A stretch of 64,000 nucleotides of DNA from Owenia fusiformis (GCA_903813345.2 CAIIXF020000005.1:18789375-18853374); one strand, 5' to 3'. Shown: positions 24,301-36,800, counted from the stretch's first letter. Made by a program: numbers and translations. The notes: a model not told the origin generated them from the sequence alone.

Positions 24301-24393
24301 AACTAACCTTAAATGTGTTGATCGAGCCAAGATTGAACTGTTAAATCCAACTAAACTTCTAGTAGCTCGGAAACACGCACTGAGGGCTGCCAT
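11888..24393 (-). CDS. GRPEL1: GrpE homologue, mitochondrial (GRPEL1), three exons
   Basis: Nucleotide-exchange factor that releases ADP from mitochondrial Hsp70 in the matrix, supporting protein import and folding. Exons read from the start: 24393-24308, 13135-12970, 12319-11888 (684 nt including stop, 227 residues; the human protein has 217). Both introns are GT-AG and all junctions keep frame; the first splits an Arg codon. Residues 1-40 are rich in Arg, Ser and Ala and poor in acids, a mitochondrial presequence. Exon 2 encodes an acidic Lys/Glu-rich linker and long helix (EKSLREEKQKLLDQ). Exon 3 carries the conserved GrpE body: DKYKRSLAETENVR, GIQGFCKDLLEVADIL, GLTMTETQLQKVF, FDPNFHEALF and the beta-domain end GYRLHERTIRAALVGV. 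Intron 1 (13136-24307) hosts the large foldback element. Start lies 428 bp from the INPP5A start on the opposite strand. Confidence 0.95.
12320..12969 (-). other. GRPEL1 intron 2
   Basis: 650 bp, GT-AG, AT-rich. Frames on both strands at 12408-12906 have no coding features. No repeat recognised. Confidence 0.85.
12970..13135 (-). CDS. GRPEL1: GRPEL1 exon 2, linker and helix
   Basis: Bounded by AG at 13137-13136 and GTAAAT starting at 12969. It is 166 nt long; reading continues from the split Arg codon as RSPQQSRHWSTT, then acidic linker, then the helical EKSLREEKQKLLDQIADVQ. It is too interrupted to appear as a long open frame on its own. Confidence 0.92.
13136..14349 (-). other. GRPEL1 intron 1, 3'-proximal part
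   Basis: AT-rich intronic sequence between exon 2 and the repeat split by the foldback element. No gene or classified repeat seen. Confidence 0.6.
14350..14516 (+). repeat. Left half of dispersed repeat R, split by the foldback insertion
   Basis: Starts near GGGGGAGATTTCCCAAAG and shares CAGGCCTCATTTGC and GAGTATTCTCTACAAGTTTG with 53083-53247. It stops at CGTAGTTTTG (14507-14516), where the foldback element begins. The homologous continuation resumes at 21453 on the far side of that element, so the two halves were once contiguous. Confidence 0.85.
14868..15310. repeat. Minisatellite in left foldback arm
   Basis: Six units of about 75-85 bp with the core GTCCCCAGTCCCCAGTTCCC and AGTTTGAGATATCTAT, separated by alternating TCTTCTAAGCTG and TCTTTTAAGAAG spacers. 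It mirrors the array at 20672-21105. Confidence 0.92.
16635..17195. mobile_element. TTAA-flanked insertion inside the foldback interior
   Basis: TTAA lies on both sides (16631-16634 and 17196-17199). The ends are inverted AGGGTGACG. The homologous place in copy A (about 1348-1351, opposite strand) has one slightly mutated copy, CTAA, and no insert. At 561 bp no transposase is visible. TTAA specificity suggests a piggyBac-type mobiliser, but the end sequence differs from the element at 1801-2117, so it is a different family. Confidence 0.75.
17808..17942. mobile_element. Small MITE with GGCGTAGCCAGG end
   Basis: Left CATAGGCGTAGCCAGGAGG and right CCCCTGGTCTGCTGGTTGCG are roughly inverted around about 100 bp. 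The style of terminus (C-rich tract next to a CTACGCC-like end) also appears at 34785-34973. No target duplication was resolved. Short and worn. Confidence 0.45.
18925..19880. repeat. Two diverged direct copies of a hairpin-bearing repeat
   Basis: Copy one (about 18925-19425) and copy two (about 19430-19880) share, in order: TCCTATATGAGGTTCAGGAT, an inverted GAACCGACTATAG, TTATCCCATACCAATC, ATGCTCCTTCCC, TCAAACAGATC and GTAACACATCCAAGTA. The first two motifs form a terminal-inverted-repeat pair around 100-140 bp containing ATATTGGCCA. Both lie in the interior of the foldback element, adjoining its right arm. Confidence 0.75.
20672..21105. repeat. Minisatellite in right foldback arm
   Basis: Six units with the core CTGGGAACTGGGGACTGGGG, the inverted partner of 14868-15310. 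The unit number and the order of spacer variants match the left arm. Frames such as 20652-20891 are translations of the repeat. Confidence 0.92.
21453..21607 (+). repeat. Right half of dispersed repeat R
   Basis: Begins with the second CGTAGTTTTG and continues colinearly with 53239-53402 through TTTACTTTGCGCATGCGCAG, GTGCTCATGATTGTTCACGT and ATTTGATTGGACATCATATAATGGGGAA. Confidence 0.85.
21777..22123. repeat. Direct duplication of about 75 bp separated by 195 bp
   Basis: The sequence ACAAATTTCTTCTTCAAGTT continuing to CCAGATGTGCTAAAAG is present at about 21779-21848 and again at 22053-22122 with two or three differences. Both copies lie in one minus-strand frame of 132 codons, each giving LLAHLVRGQWQS-VIEKLEEEI. 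No homology is recognised, and a duplicated repeat fragment is likelier than an exon. Confidence 0.7.
22124..24307 (-). other. GRPEL1 intron 1, 5'-proximal part
   Basis: No coding sequence or classified repeat recognised. Small frames at 22570-22824 and 23132-23582 lack coding features. Confidence 0.55.
24308..24393 (-). CDS. GRPEL1: GRPEL1 exon 1, mitochondrial presequence
   Basis: ATG at 24393-24391, donor GTTAGT beginning at 24307. Encodes MAALSACFRATRSLVGFNSS and eight further residues, plus two bases of the split Arg codon. The composition (Arg, Ser, Ala, no acidic residues) is that of a cleavable mitochondrial targeting peptide. Confidence 0.9.
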
Positions 24394-24821
24394 ATTTGTT
24401 CTCGTGTGATTACGTGAGACTTCGAGAAAATTCTGGGGAGCGATCATTTGCTATAATTTTCTCCACATTCCAGCTGGTTCAAAATAATGTAAAATATAAT
24501 TTTGTAAGATTGACCTTTCTAATAACACTGATGATAGACTAATCAGAATCGTATAATAATTTTATGTTATTCAGTTAAAATGCTTTAAGAAGGCATTATT
24601 TTTGTATTTTGATATTGACATGATGTGTAAAATTGCACTCAAATCAGTGACGTCATTTACTGCAAACACTCACTAGGCGGATCAAGTTCGGATTTACCAA
24701 TATTTAGAAAATGAAATTAGCAATAAATTTTGCTTTAAATCAGACATAAATCAGGATATATAACCGATTCGTCATATCCAAATGATAAAGGAAGTATCTG
24801 GACGTATTCAGACAAAGCAAC
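24394..24821. promoter_or_regulatory. Shared GRPEL1/INPP5A bidirectional promoter interval
   Basis: 428 bp separate the divergent start codons of GRPEL1 (24393, minus) and INPP5A (24822, plus). Both 5' UTRs and promoters must fit here unless upstream non-coding exons exist. No TATA box is placed with confidence. The arrangement suggests co-transcription from one open-chromatin region; this is inference. Confidence 0.6.
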
Positions 24822-24884
24822 ATGGCTAGAAAACATCTAGAAGTGTTGCTAATCACCGCTAATGTGGGCTCAATATTCGAAGAT
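24822..24884 (+). CDS. INPP5A: INPP5A exon 1
   Basis: ATG at 24822, donor GTGAGT at 24885. Encodes MARKHLEVLLITANVGSIFE plus Asp. It matches the family N-terminus VLLVTANVGSLFDD, and the next exon begins PE as in the human PENLQKNWL, which fixes start and junction. Confidence 0.93.
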
Positions 24885-27800
24885 GTGAGTTATTTTTGGA
24901 TTATTTAGCTCTTCACACAATTTGACCATGTAAATATTTTCAAGATGCATACCATACATTATCTCTATAGCTTACATTGCATTGCATTTTAAGAAATCGC
25001 ACTTGTGTTTCTAATTGAGGCTTCTATTCTATCCATGTAAAAATGAATTGGTGTAGCTAGGAATCCCTGTTGTAGAATTGTGGGGTAAGACTTATCGCAT
25101 CCTACGACCCCTTTAGATTGTGGTCGTAGGCCCGTTTCATTGGTAAGCCTGTCTTTCTACAATGTCGGAGAATGAACTACGCATTGCACTATTAAATGAC
25201 CTACCTCGATACATTCCAGAGATACATCGGAAATATGTCAGCAATTTTCAAAATGTCGGAAAGGGAATTCCCCAGGGATTTCCCTTATGACTGGTGCATG
25301 CCAGGAACTGAATGGAGGAATTTGACGGTTGAAATAAGTTAAATATTACACGCAAATATCGCTATCAAAAACGAAAATATCTTCGTTCTGCCGATAAACC
25401 CATACAATTTGCGATTCAACTACATGTATATGAAAAGAATTCTAAAATACTCAGGAATGTATCGAGGTAGGTCATTTATGTGTGCAATGCATAGTTCATT
25501 CTCCGACATTGTAGAAACACAGGCTTACTAATGAATCGGGCCTACGACCACAATCTAAAGGGGTCGTAGGATGCGATAAGGGTAAGACTATTAGGCCTAC
25601 AACCTGAAGCGCCTCCTGGGAGCTGCAGTGTAACAAGTCAGATACTTGAATGGAGGAATTTGACGGTTGAAATAAGTTAAATATTACACTCAAATATTGC
25701 AATCAAAAACGAAATTATCTTCGTTCTGCCGATTAACCCATACAATTTGCGATTCAACTAGATATAAAAAAAATTCTAAAATACTCAGGAATGTATCGAG
25801 GTAGGTCATTTATGTGTGCAATGCGTAGTTCATTCTCCGACATTGTAGAAACACAGGCTTACTAATGAATCTGGCGTACGACCACAATCTAAAGGGGTCG
25901 TAGGATGCGATAAGAGTAACTGGACATAAAGGGAGTATGCTAAATTCAATACCCCATGCGGGAGTCAAACCCAGGACCCTCCACTCCAAAGTCTGATACT
26001 GCTGAGCCATATGTGCTCTACAGCTGGGCTGTAGTAGTAACTTGTCATCGGGGGGGGGGGGGTTATTACAATACTGCTTCTCAGGCTTTCCCTTGAATGT
26101 CTACAAATACCTGTAAACAAACAAGAGACTGACATCATAATGGCTTACATGTAATATGATACAGTTGTTAAAATATATAGAAGCTCAGTGATGCCAAATG
26201 CATTTGGAATGGAGGTCATGCATCCAAATCCAGCCCTAGCCACAACCTATATATTGATGATAGCTGCCACTGTATAAACTTGTCCAAAACACAATCTTGA
26301 TTTTTCCTGCACCTAGGTGAAATATACTCATCATAGGTAAAAATGTTGAAATAAAATAGGCTTAGTAATGTTTAGATCTACCCTGTTTAAATCATTACAT
26401 TGGCAGGACAGGTTTTATCTTAAGACAACCTATATATTGATGATAGTTGCCACTGTATAAACTTGTCCAAAACACAATCTTGATTTTTCCTTCACCTAGG
26501 TGAAATATACTCATCATAGGTAAAAATGTTGAAATAAAATAGGCTTAGTAATGTTTAGATCTACCCTGTTTAAATCATTACACTGGACAGGTTTTAACCC
26601 GTTAAGAGCCCAGAGGCTACACTTGCTAAGATTTGCTTCTGCTACATAAAATTGACAATCTTTTGCTGTTTACATGTACATGGTTCGTGGCAATAATGAT
26701 CGGTGATTTCTAATTTCTTTAATTCATATAGCCCCAATGTTGAGTATAAATAATAGATATTCAAGTAATCGGCAACTAACTCAACTTTAAAATCATCTCA
26801 TTAGGAAATTTTAACCTGTCTTAAAATATGTTTTAAACTCATGTATATGCAAACAGCATTTGTTTTTAGACGGGTAAACTTTATTTCAAGTTTATTTTTT
26901 GTGACATACTTCGTATGCATAGTAGTTGACTGTTCATGCTGCTCAGTAAGAATAGGTGCAGGACTGCGGGAGTAACATGTGGACTCTGCTTGAGCTTAGT
27001 ACAAAAATAAAATTGTTGACTGGTGCAATATATATATAGAGGTCAACAGGTATTGTAACATTATTTGATAGAATTCAGTAGAAAACATACCTGACCTTAA
27101 TCACATATTTCATATCAAATGTTTAACTCAAGGTCAAATATACCCTACAGTATTTTTCCAGGATTATCTTCAGCTATATCTAAACTTTGTCAGAATGTCC
27201 CAATTTTTCATGTTTTTTCCCGTTTTTTTCTAAAACATCATTTGGGTGCAAATAGAATTGGTGCAAGGTTGTTCTCAAATGGGTGCAACTGCAACACCAA
27301 GTTGCCTCAATCCTGGGGAGATCACTACATCTTGGTAATTTTTGAGAATATATGGCCTGATGGGCCTAAATACTTAATTTTATCTGTGAGTTCTGAGATA
27401 AGTGGTAGTTCTAGTTCTGTTTGTGCCACAAGGTAAACTGTTGTCTTGGCACTCAAAATTATCTCTACTATTATCAACTCTATTTTTGAGATTATAAGCT
27501 TCTGACTTTCAAACTTGATAGTCATAGAGAGAAGCGACTTGTTCTGTTTTGTTCTATGTCATTATCTGTTATGTAATTATACTTTATCATATACTCTGAT
27601 ATATCTATTTTAGCTAAAATACACATATCATTACCCATGTACTTGTATGGTAACTAGTATACTGCCAACATGACTCAACTTGAATAGAAAGATTATTTCA
27701 CTTTTCTATTGTTGAGGTCAAATTCCAAATTGATTTTAATTGAATAAGATTAAGGTTAACTGACCTGGTATAGAATAGAATGCCCAAGTAAGATTAAGTA

Positions 27801-30800
27801 TAGTGATTAACAAGGAGCACCCTTCTTAGAGGTTAAGATAGTTATATACCCATTAGTTTATAACTAGACTCTGCACGCAGGGTACTAAAAGTTGGTTGCA
27901 TTTAAACTTTCTAATGAAGATAAAACTGAATCTGAGATGCATGTTTTTTTTCAATCTATGAACTTATTTACTATTATACGATCTAACAATTTTAAAGTAA
28001 CTCAGTCTTGCTTCAAGACCCTGGACTATCTAGTTGACTTCATTCTAGTCCTTTATCATCCAAATCACTCTTTCAAGTAATTTGTGGAAACAAAAAAATT
28101 ATGAACACAAAAATAATGTTGACAAAAATGATAGAATGATTGCTGAAAGGCCTCTTAATGTAAAAGTAATAATCAATTTCCGGCAGTAGATTACAAAATG
28201 AAAGTCTCGAAATCATTGAATCTCTGTGAAATATGAAAGCAATGCAGCTGGTTAGAGCTGTAAATATAATTTTGTGAGTGTTACTTGAATTGTATCCTGT
28301 ATTGATTTGTTCATGAACTTGGCATAACTGACTTGATCTCTAATAATATTTATAGATTCCTCAGACAGGTCGAGGTGCCTTGAGAAATTCAAGGCTATTA
28401 GCGTTTGCATGTAATTGGGTTTAGTAAGATTTGGGTTGATTATTAGAATTGATGATACATGTTTAGCCAAATCAAAAGGAATAAAATAAACAGATATCGT
28501 ATAATAATTGGAGAAAGTCAATCATATTCATTCAAATATTGAGAGCATTTGTTTAGGAAAATCATGTGGTGGTGCAGAAAATAGTCATAGTCACGTCATT
28601 GATGCATTGAGGGTCTTGAATAATCCTGACGACTCCATTGTCCATAATTGCGACTTGGTGAAGTCTGTTTTAACTCACGAACATTAGCGAACATTATTAC
28701 AATTTTAGATATTCCTAGAGGAAAATACAAAATATGACTTTAAATGTAATAGTACAATAACGTCATTTCGAAGGGCGAGGTCTAATATTTCACTGTATTA
28801 CATACCTAGCGAAGCATTTGTATGGAAGTCAGTGGAGCTGAAGGTCGGCTATAAATTCTTGTATAGCCGCCAAACTTTTTTACCATGACAATATTATGAC
28901 GTCATGTTTCACTTCATCCAAATTTCACTCGCAAGCAGACGTGTGACGTCATTGATATAACATAGCCATGAAAATAAAGGTATGTAATACAACAATTATG
29001 TCTGTATCATTGAATATATGCCTTCGGTCTGTCGTAATAGGGACATAACTGCTAAATACTGCACGTAGAAATGACGATATTAGTAGAGGGGTCACATCGA
29101 CCCAAACTCCACCCAAATCTCGGGTCAGAAGGCTCGGCCCGACCCGCGAACAACTACTTACTGATTTCGAGTCGGATCAGAACATTCAGGAACATCGTAA
29201 ATGATCGTAAAATGTAGGTGAAATGCTTTGTATTCCCGGAAAAATGATATAACTTCTAGCTGACCTATTTCTTGTATACGTATGAATTACAACAGGAAAA
29301 TAATTTACGGTTCTTTCAGAACAATTTATCAAAGCCTTATAATATGCAGTAACACTAACTGAAACATTTATAGTCTATAGACATGTTTATATTGTGTTGT
29401 TTATTCCCCAAGTCGTTTCAGTTGGTTGTACTATATGACGCATCAGTTAACACAAAAAGTGCATTCGTAATTTACACGCAAACAAATAGCAAAAAACGAA
29501 GGGTAATAATTTCGCACATGGGCCTAAAATCATTTGGACATACTTTAGACATCCAAAGTCTTCAGAGGATGCCACTGCCAGAAAATACATTACTGTCTGT
29601 AAGCTTTATGATACCGACTTCGTCTATCCAGGCCGGTAAGGATCATCAGGAAAAATGATATTCAAATGATCTTCTGTTCTGTGCATCATTGTAATAGGAG
29701 AGTTCGATAATTAAGTCATATTCATTTTTCTGTTTTCTTCTGAACCGACCCGAAAAATGTCTGACCCGTGACATCTCTAGTTATTAGTATTATTACCACC
29801 GTTAATGCCCAGGGCTGAAATAGCAAGAAAATCTTACCCACTGAACAATATCTAATTTCCCGGGGAAAATTGCCGGGTGTTAATGCATTATTGGTCCACC
29901 ACTATATCGTCACATATTGCTCAGGTCGATATAGTAAAATAAATGCCTTCTAAACTAGCACTAATACCCCTAGAACAGGCCCGGCAAGGTGGTAATAATA
30001 CTAATTAGGAGAAATGGAGTTGTCTATTTAAAGAATATGGCAACAAAATGTTCTAATCTTGATCATTGTGTCAATTAAAGCATCGATAAACTGTTTTAAA
30101 TGAATTAATACAGTTTTCTTTATTAATTTTTTCAAAAAAAGACAAAAAACATGCTTTTTAGTCAACTTTCATAGTAGAGTTGACTCCTGCTTTTCCCGCG
30201 ACTTGCACCACTGATCATGCGGCGACTTGAAGAATTGATAATACATACAGTATCTGTGCTTTCATTAACGCCGTCCCATAATGGAGAGGACCCGGTTTTT
30301 ATTATAGGGACCCCAAACAATGAAAATGAGGGGTCACTTGGACGCAGTGCAGGTCATATCAAAAAATCATCTCTGGATGAATGGATTGATAAAGATCTTA
30401 CCTTCAGTCTTTTATTTGGTCAAAATCCGCTAAATAAACGAAGGATATTCTATTTCTAAAAGAAATAAAATTATCTTTTGGACTTTCTTTCCCGGAAGTT
30501 GATTTCCGATCAATATAGTATGAGGTATGTGATAGGACAATCACTAGTAGTTGATTTCCGAGCGGTAATCGGTACGAGTCCTATGATTGGCCATGATTAT
30601 TAATCGCGCATGCGTCTTGATAATTTTGACTAATCAAATTGCTGGATTTGTTGCGCATGCGCAAAAAACTGAACCAAAGAATTGAACCTCACGGAGATTG
30701 CTCCTAATCAAACTTTCTGAGCGATCAAAATCAATAGCAAATTGCTTTGAAATACGCGAAGAAAAACGGTATTTAATGGTTGAATATTAGTAACCTCTTT

Positions 30801-33800
30801 CAAATGAAGGTATCTGCATCATTTAATGACCTACTAGACGTGTGCAGAACACTGATCTGGGCCAAAAAATAACAAAACTGATGCAAACGTTTCATCAATT
30901 TTTTTTCGTTCAGTGCAAAAATGTGACATTGAATTCCCGGGAACCTTTTTTCATGCGGACGCACTTTTTTGAGGGGGGACGCAATTTTGGAAAATCAATC
31001 CGTCCCAGGGACGCACTTTTGGACGAGCCTACTGAAAGCACTGAGTATATTGTGATTATACCATGGACTACATACACTTGGAACTGCAATCAATATATTC
31101 TCCCTCGTAATAACATATTGAACACTCTCGCAAGAACATATTTCATGCTTAGAGAAAAAACTGTTCCTTTCCCCTGGAAAATGATAGTGATTATTTTATG
31201 TTATAGATTGTCTTGTGATGATTTTCTGTTTTCTACAGTCTCTGCCTTTTACATATCATTTCTGTTATAACTGGTAAATTATTAAATACAGATTCATTAA
31301 GTGAATCTGTACAGTAATTCTTAAATGAAGTGACCCTTTTTTAGTACACATTATTTGTGACCAATACGTTATTGTTATAACTTTAGAGAGTCAATGCAAG
31401 ACATGCTGCAAACAAAACACGCTTAATCAGCCATGTAATTTTCATGAATTCAGAACATCAGAATTAAAGTTCAAAATAAAAACAAGAGTCTTTAACATAA
31501 ATAGAGATATCGACTCTTTCAATATGCCGATAATCAGATATTAAAAATGCGTACTCTCAAGAAATTAAACAAAAAAGTATTTGTGAAAAAACATAGCACC
31601 AAGTGAAATCAAATTATCAAGTGATCTAACGCAGCATTAAAGAGTCATTATACACAAACAAGTAAATTAGATTAAGAAGAATCAAAATCAATTAGAAGTT
31701 TTTTGCTTCATGATGAATTCATGATTTTTAGAATTTCCTCTATTAACATCAATGGTAAAATGATAAATTTCCTCATGTAAAATTCCAAAAAGTCGTTTTA
31801 GTGAAAATAACTTTTGTGAAATAAATATAACATAATAGAATGTTAAATCTTTAAAACTATCCCAGTTTAAATTCTTCATATAGCTGTTCATAAAAGCATA
31901 AATGTCCTATAAAGAAGAATGGGAAGTACATGGACATCCAAATTTCGTGACCAGAAAGTACATTTATTTGCAGTTGGAGGTATTTAATGTCCATATAATA
32001 CAGGTTTATATATCCTATAGTTTATTGAAAGCTTATCATGTTCTTACCACAAAACCAAATCGAATACACTGGACCATGTTTGCACTAATCATTATAACTT
32101 GCAATTTTACCACACAGATTGGTCATTTTATATGAGGATTCTTTGAAAAATAATATACTATTAGTATATAACCTGATAACAGGAAATTCAGCAAAGAGGT
32201 TAAATATCATAACAATGAAGCATCAATGGCAGCATTTTGTATCATGAAAGATATGCCTATGTTTAGTATTCTGGCTTTTCAAACCCTAAGTCATATTATA
32301 ATATGTCATATTATTTATGGGGGGTTGGGGGGGGGGGCTACTGAAAGATAAAATGAACATGGCACCTAAGATTATATGCCTTAACTAACTAGGATTATCT
32401 CTGCTGTTTTTTCAGCCCTCAAGCAGGGAAACACTTGCAGAGATCTGATATGCCCATATCTTTGCTGATTCTGACCTTAATTGATTTGGAAATGATGATT
32501 TATAGTCATGCACATGTTTCTATGGTCTAATACCATTAATATCATGGTTGTTGATTTATAAAGTGTTTTTACCTTGAACAAGATAAGTGCTTTGCTAAAA
32601 TATGAACTAAATATCAGGATGATTTACTACTCTATCTCAAGTTTTGTTTTGAAACTAGCAATGAAGCACAGACAATGATATATGAAATTCTAATTCAACT
32701 TACAGAAAATTTTGAATGCTAACTATTATAATCACCAACATTTACATGAGTATTGTAGATGAAATAAATCACATAAATACTGTTATAACATATAGTAGTA
32801 ATACAACTCTCTGATTAGGACAAAAAATATTAAGCTAATAAAATTATATTTATATTCTGATCTAAAGGTATGTCTAGATCAAAGGATTGGCTCAAATCAA
32901 TCAGATTTCACATTTATAACATCATCCTGCTATCCTAGCTATGGTTATATGACAGATAAGGTTACAGTATATCTTCTGAAGAAGATTGATTATATATCAA
33001 TAAAGAATCTAGGGGATTGTAGGATTTACATCTATAAGTTCAAGAGCAATTGTAAACATAGAAAATGTACAACAACCTCACTTTGGATTAAAGGGCAATA
33101 ACACTGTTAAGACAATTCAATATTTTGAATGAATATGAACTAGGGGTCCCAAGATACATTATCTTTAATTTCAATATGAGCAACGATATTTACCTCACGA
33201 TACGATACGAGCAATGTAACGGCGCAACAAAATTTTTATTTGCAAAAACATATGGGAAAACAAGACATTAAGATGCCAAATGTACCAACCGCCTAATTTC
33301 AAACTCGTGAAACAGTGTGTAACTATGAATGTCCTCCTGAATGTCCATAAGTGTCCAGTATCCATCCATGATTTTATATTTTTATTTCACAATCTTTTTC
33401 AAAGTTTTTTTCATTAAACAAAACCGGATCCTATACTAGAGGTACATTCTATGCCAGATTACACAAGGAACAAAATGGAAAAAACAGGAAGATACAATCT
33501 TACATTATTTAAACTGCTTTCGAACATGATTTTGCTGTTTTGGGAGGCTAAAAACGATGAATTTTAACCAATATTTAAATTCAGTATCGATACGCTTGTA
33601 TGGTGACCAATTGTTCGAGCACTCGAGCAAATCCGAGCAATTGCGAGACCCCTAATATGAAACATATTATATATTATAATTATACCATGGTATATATTCA
33701 CCAATTAAAGATCAATAACACATTATTTATATAAGACCTCCGGTGGTTTTCCATAAATAAGTACAAAGCAAAACATAATTTTGATAGCGTAGATGATTAA

Positions 33801-36800
33801 TTACATCTAGAATTGTATGATGAATGTTATTAGCTCTAGACATTCTCATGGGGTTTTACCATAACAGTTTTTCATGCATGCAAGTTATCAAGAACCTCTT
33901 TATGGAATTATATTCTTAAATTGACTCCAAAAGTTACTGCTTTCTAAAAATGGATGAATGTAAGCACAAAATATAATATCCTGTTGTCTTATCCCTCCAA
34001 ACGTAATTAATAAAGTGTAGGCGTACATCGGGACATATAATTGACCTTGTCCCAGGTTGGATTAGAGACAAGGTGATTGATAGATCAGTCATGTCAGATA
34101 TAAATCAATTATACCAAGTTCTATGTTTCACCCTGGACTATAATTTCTCCAGCATTGAATATTAAATTGGTACATTATAACCCATTCATGGAAATATATA
34201 ATTCTGCTGGCAGTCATACTAAGCTCTCATTGCCAATGTTTTGCAAGACAAAACCTTGATCAGTCAAGATACAGGACAGAAAAACCTGTATAGGTTTATT
34301 TTGTATATTGGCATATAAGCTAGTGCCATTGTCATGATGTCATTGAATTACAAGGTGGTCCCCAGTTTTTCTGCTCATATCTTTTGAAAGAGCACAATTC
34401 TTTATGAGTTAAAAAGAGGCAATATGTTGATAGATCTGGTATTAGAAATCTATAAGAAAGTAAACATCTCCGTTCATGCTCTATTGAACTTAAATTATCA
34501 GCACATTTCTCCTCATTCTGATTATATGCTCTCTGCTTACTCTCTTAGAACCAGAATTCTTTGATATCCTGAGAATTAAATGATGAGATTAGAATTTCAC
34601 AGTTGGTTGAAGCTCCTGGATTTCCTCTATAGATTTACAAATTGCATTTATCTGTGAATAGCATTTCTCTGTAGACTTTAGACAGAGAATTTCATTTGTC
34701 AAAGTCTTGCTCTGATATGATGAGATGATGTAAACATCAGCCCAGAGTTTACCCAGTCTTGCGTTAAGTCTCTGGTCCGTCCAGGCCCGTAGTTCGATGG
34801 GTTCGAGCGATCCCCCCCTGGCCAAAAAAATCTTTCAAAATAATGCAGTTTTTCACCATTCTGAGCACTTTTTAAGTGATTTTGGCCATTTTTGGATCAA
34901 AATTGTCACAAGTAAACCCCCCTGGAATTTTTCAAAAAGTGAACCCCCCTTGGCAAATCCTGGCTACGGGCCTGCCATCCCTATCTGTTCAGAGATTGAT
35001 GAACATATTAGTACTTGACTTCCAAGGTTCAAGGTTGTGAAAGTATTATAAAGTTGTGAAGGTGTGGTGTGGAGAGGATAGTTATAGGAAAGGGGAGGTT
35101 TCTTTTCATACATGTTCTCTCCCACATATTCTTTAGGTTATGGCTATTATGAGATTCAGCTTGTTTACAATTTGTTGATTTTGAGAACAGAATTATAATA
35201 GCATCTATTATATAGTGAACATGAAGAAATTAGAATCAACACAAGGTAGTCTGGCTACAAGCCCCACTATATAACTTTGTGAGAAGATGTATAGACAAGA
35301 AATGGGGGGGGGGGGGTCACAGGGGCTTGTAAACATAAGGAGTCTCAACCAATAACTGAATATGGTGAAAAGATTATTGTAATTTTGATGTCTGTCATCC
35401 TGATCCATCAAGTTATTCATATTGCTGAAATTATGGTAGGTGATGGTTTAACTTTTTTATGGCCATCTTAATATGCATTTTACATTCAAACTATCATAAA
35501 TGGCTATGAAGGTTGTATTTGAGATTATTATATAAATGTATCATCATTATCTAAATTGAAGGTAGCATATCCAGCTGATGGGGATTTCTGTTCTAATACT
35601 AAGGTGATAGGCTTAATGTTATATACCCACTGCTATTATCTTTATTTACCTCAAGAAGTCTGGGCACTTTTTCACCTTTGTTGCAGGAAACTCGGGCATT
35701 GTTCGGAAACATCACATAATTTGATGTGAAGTATTATCCTGCAATATTATCTTGTGGAAATCATTGTATGATAGAATTAGATTCAGAGTCTACAACAGAA
35801 GTGATAAAAATCTGTGTAGAAGCTTATAAGCAACCTCAGATAAGGTCAGGCCAACTGGCTTATCTTGCATGTATTCTTTCACTCTGGAGTAAGTAAGTCA
35901 ATATTTTTTTACCTGGCTATGCATTTCTTTTTCATGTTTTATGGAGAATGGAGTAAGACATGTTCCAAGATAGTATGTTGATGTCTTTGCACCATTATAA
36001 TGGTGCAGTTTGCACCATTATATTCTTGAGAAAAATATCCTCTGTAAATCAGACTTCAAAAGGCTGTACATATATTCTTAATGGCTTAGTAACTCTCACT
36101 AAAATACAGAAACGTCATGGAACAATTTTTGGGCTTAAGGGTGAAAATAAGAATTGTGTTCGAAAAGTGACATAGAATAATAACTTTTGATGTATGCCAA
36201 TTCCATAGTCCAGGTTTACGAATGTGTCTTGGACGTGTCTACTGAAATGCTTCTTCAGTTTGTAAGGCCGAGTTTGTTTTGAAATAGTTTCCAAGTGTTA
36301 CAATGATGTTTTCATTACAACTATGTACAGTATTGGCATCTCTGCTTCAAACTTTCTAGTTTGGCTTACATATTAATAGAATGTGTAAAAATTTTGGATG
36401 TTTCTTGTTTATTTTGGATGCCAAATTACATGTAGTTATTACATCTAGTCTGTAGGTATAGTTCTGTATATAGGTTACTAATAGTTTTGTCCATAGTGAG
36501 AGATCTCATCCTTCTATGAGTACCATTCTAGAAGATTCTTAGCGAGACAAAGATGGTCTGAGGATCAGAATGAGTTCTGTCCGAAGAAATGCTGTAACAA
36601 GTAAATTCATTCTGTGACAAAAATCGCAAGAAAACCTCAGCTTTAACTTCAGCTGTGAATTGTGGTATCACACAATAAACCAATGACGCAATAGCGCAGA
36701 TACGAGGAGGTAGTTACCAGTTGCCGAACTAGAAGTCACATTTTCAAAATAAATTAAACTTTCAAAGTTGATAAACAATTTTTAAAGTTGTGACATATTG

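Noticed and set aside
30842-31270. 142-codon frame
   Set aside because: No recognisable domain or splice context, located in a 16-kb intron; consistent with chance.
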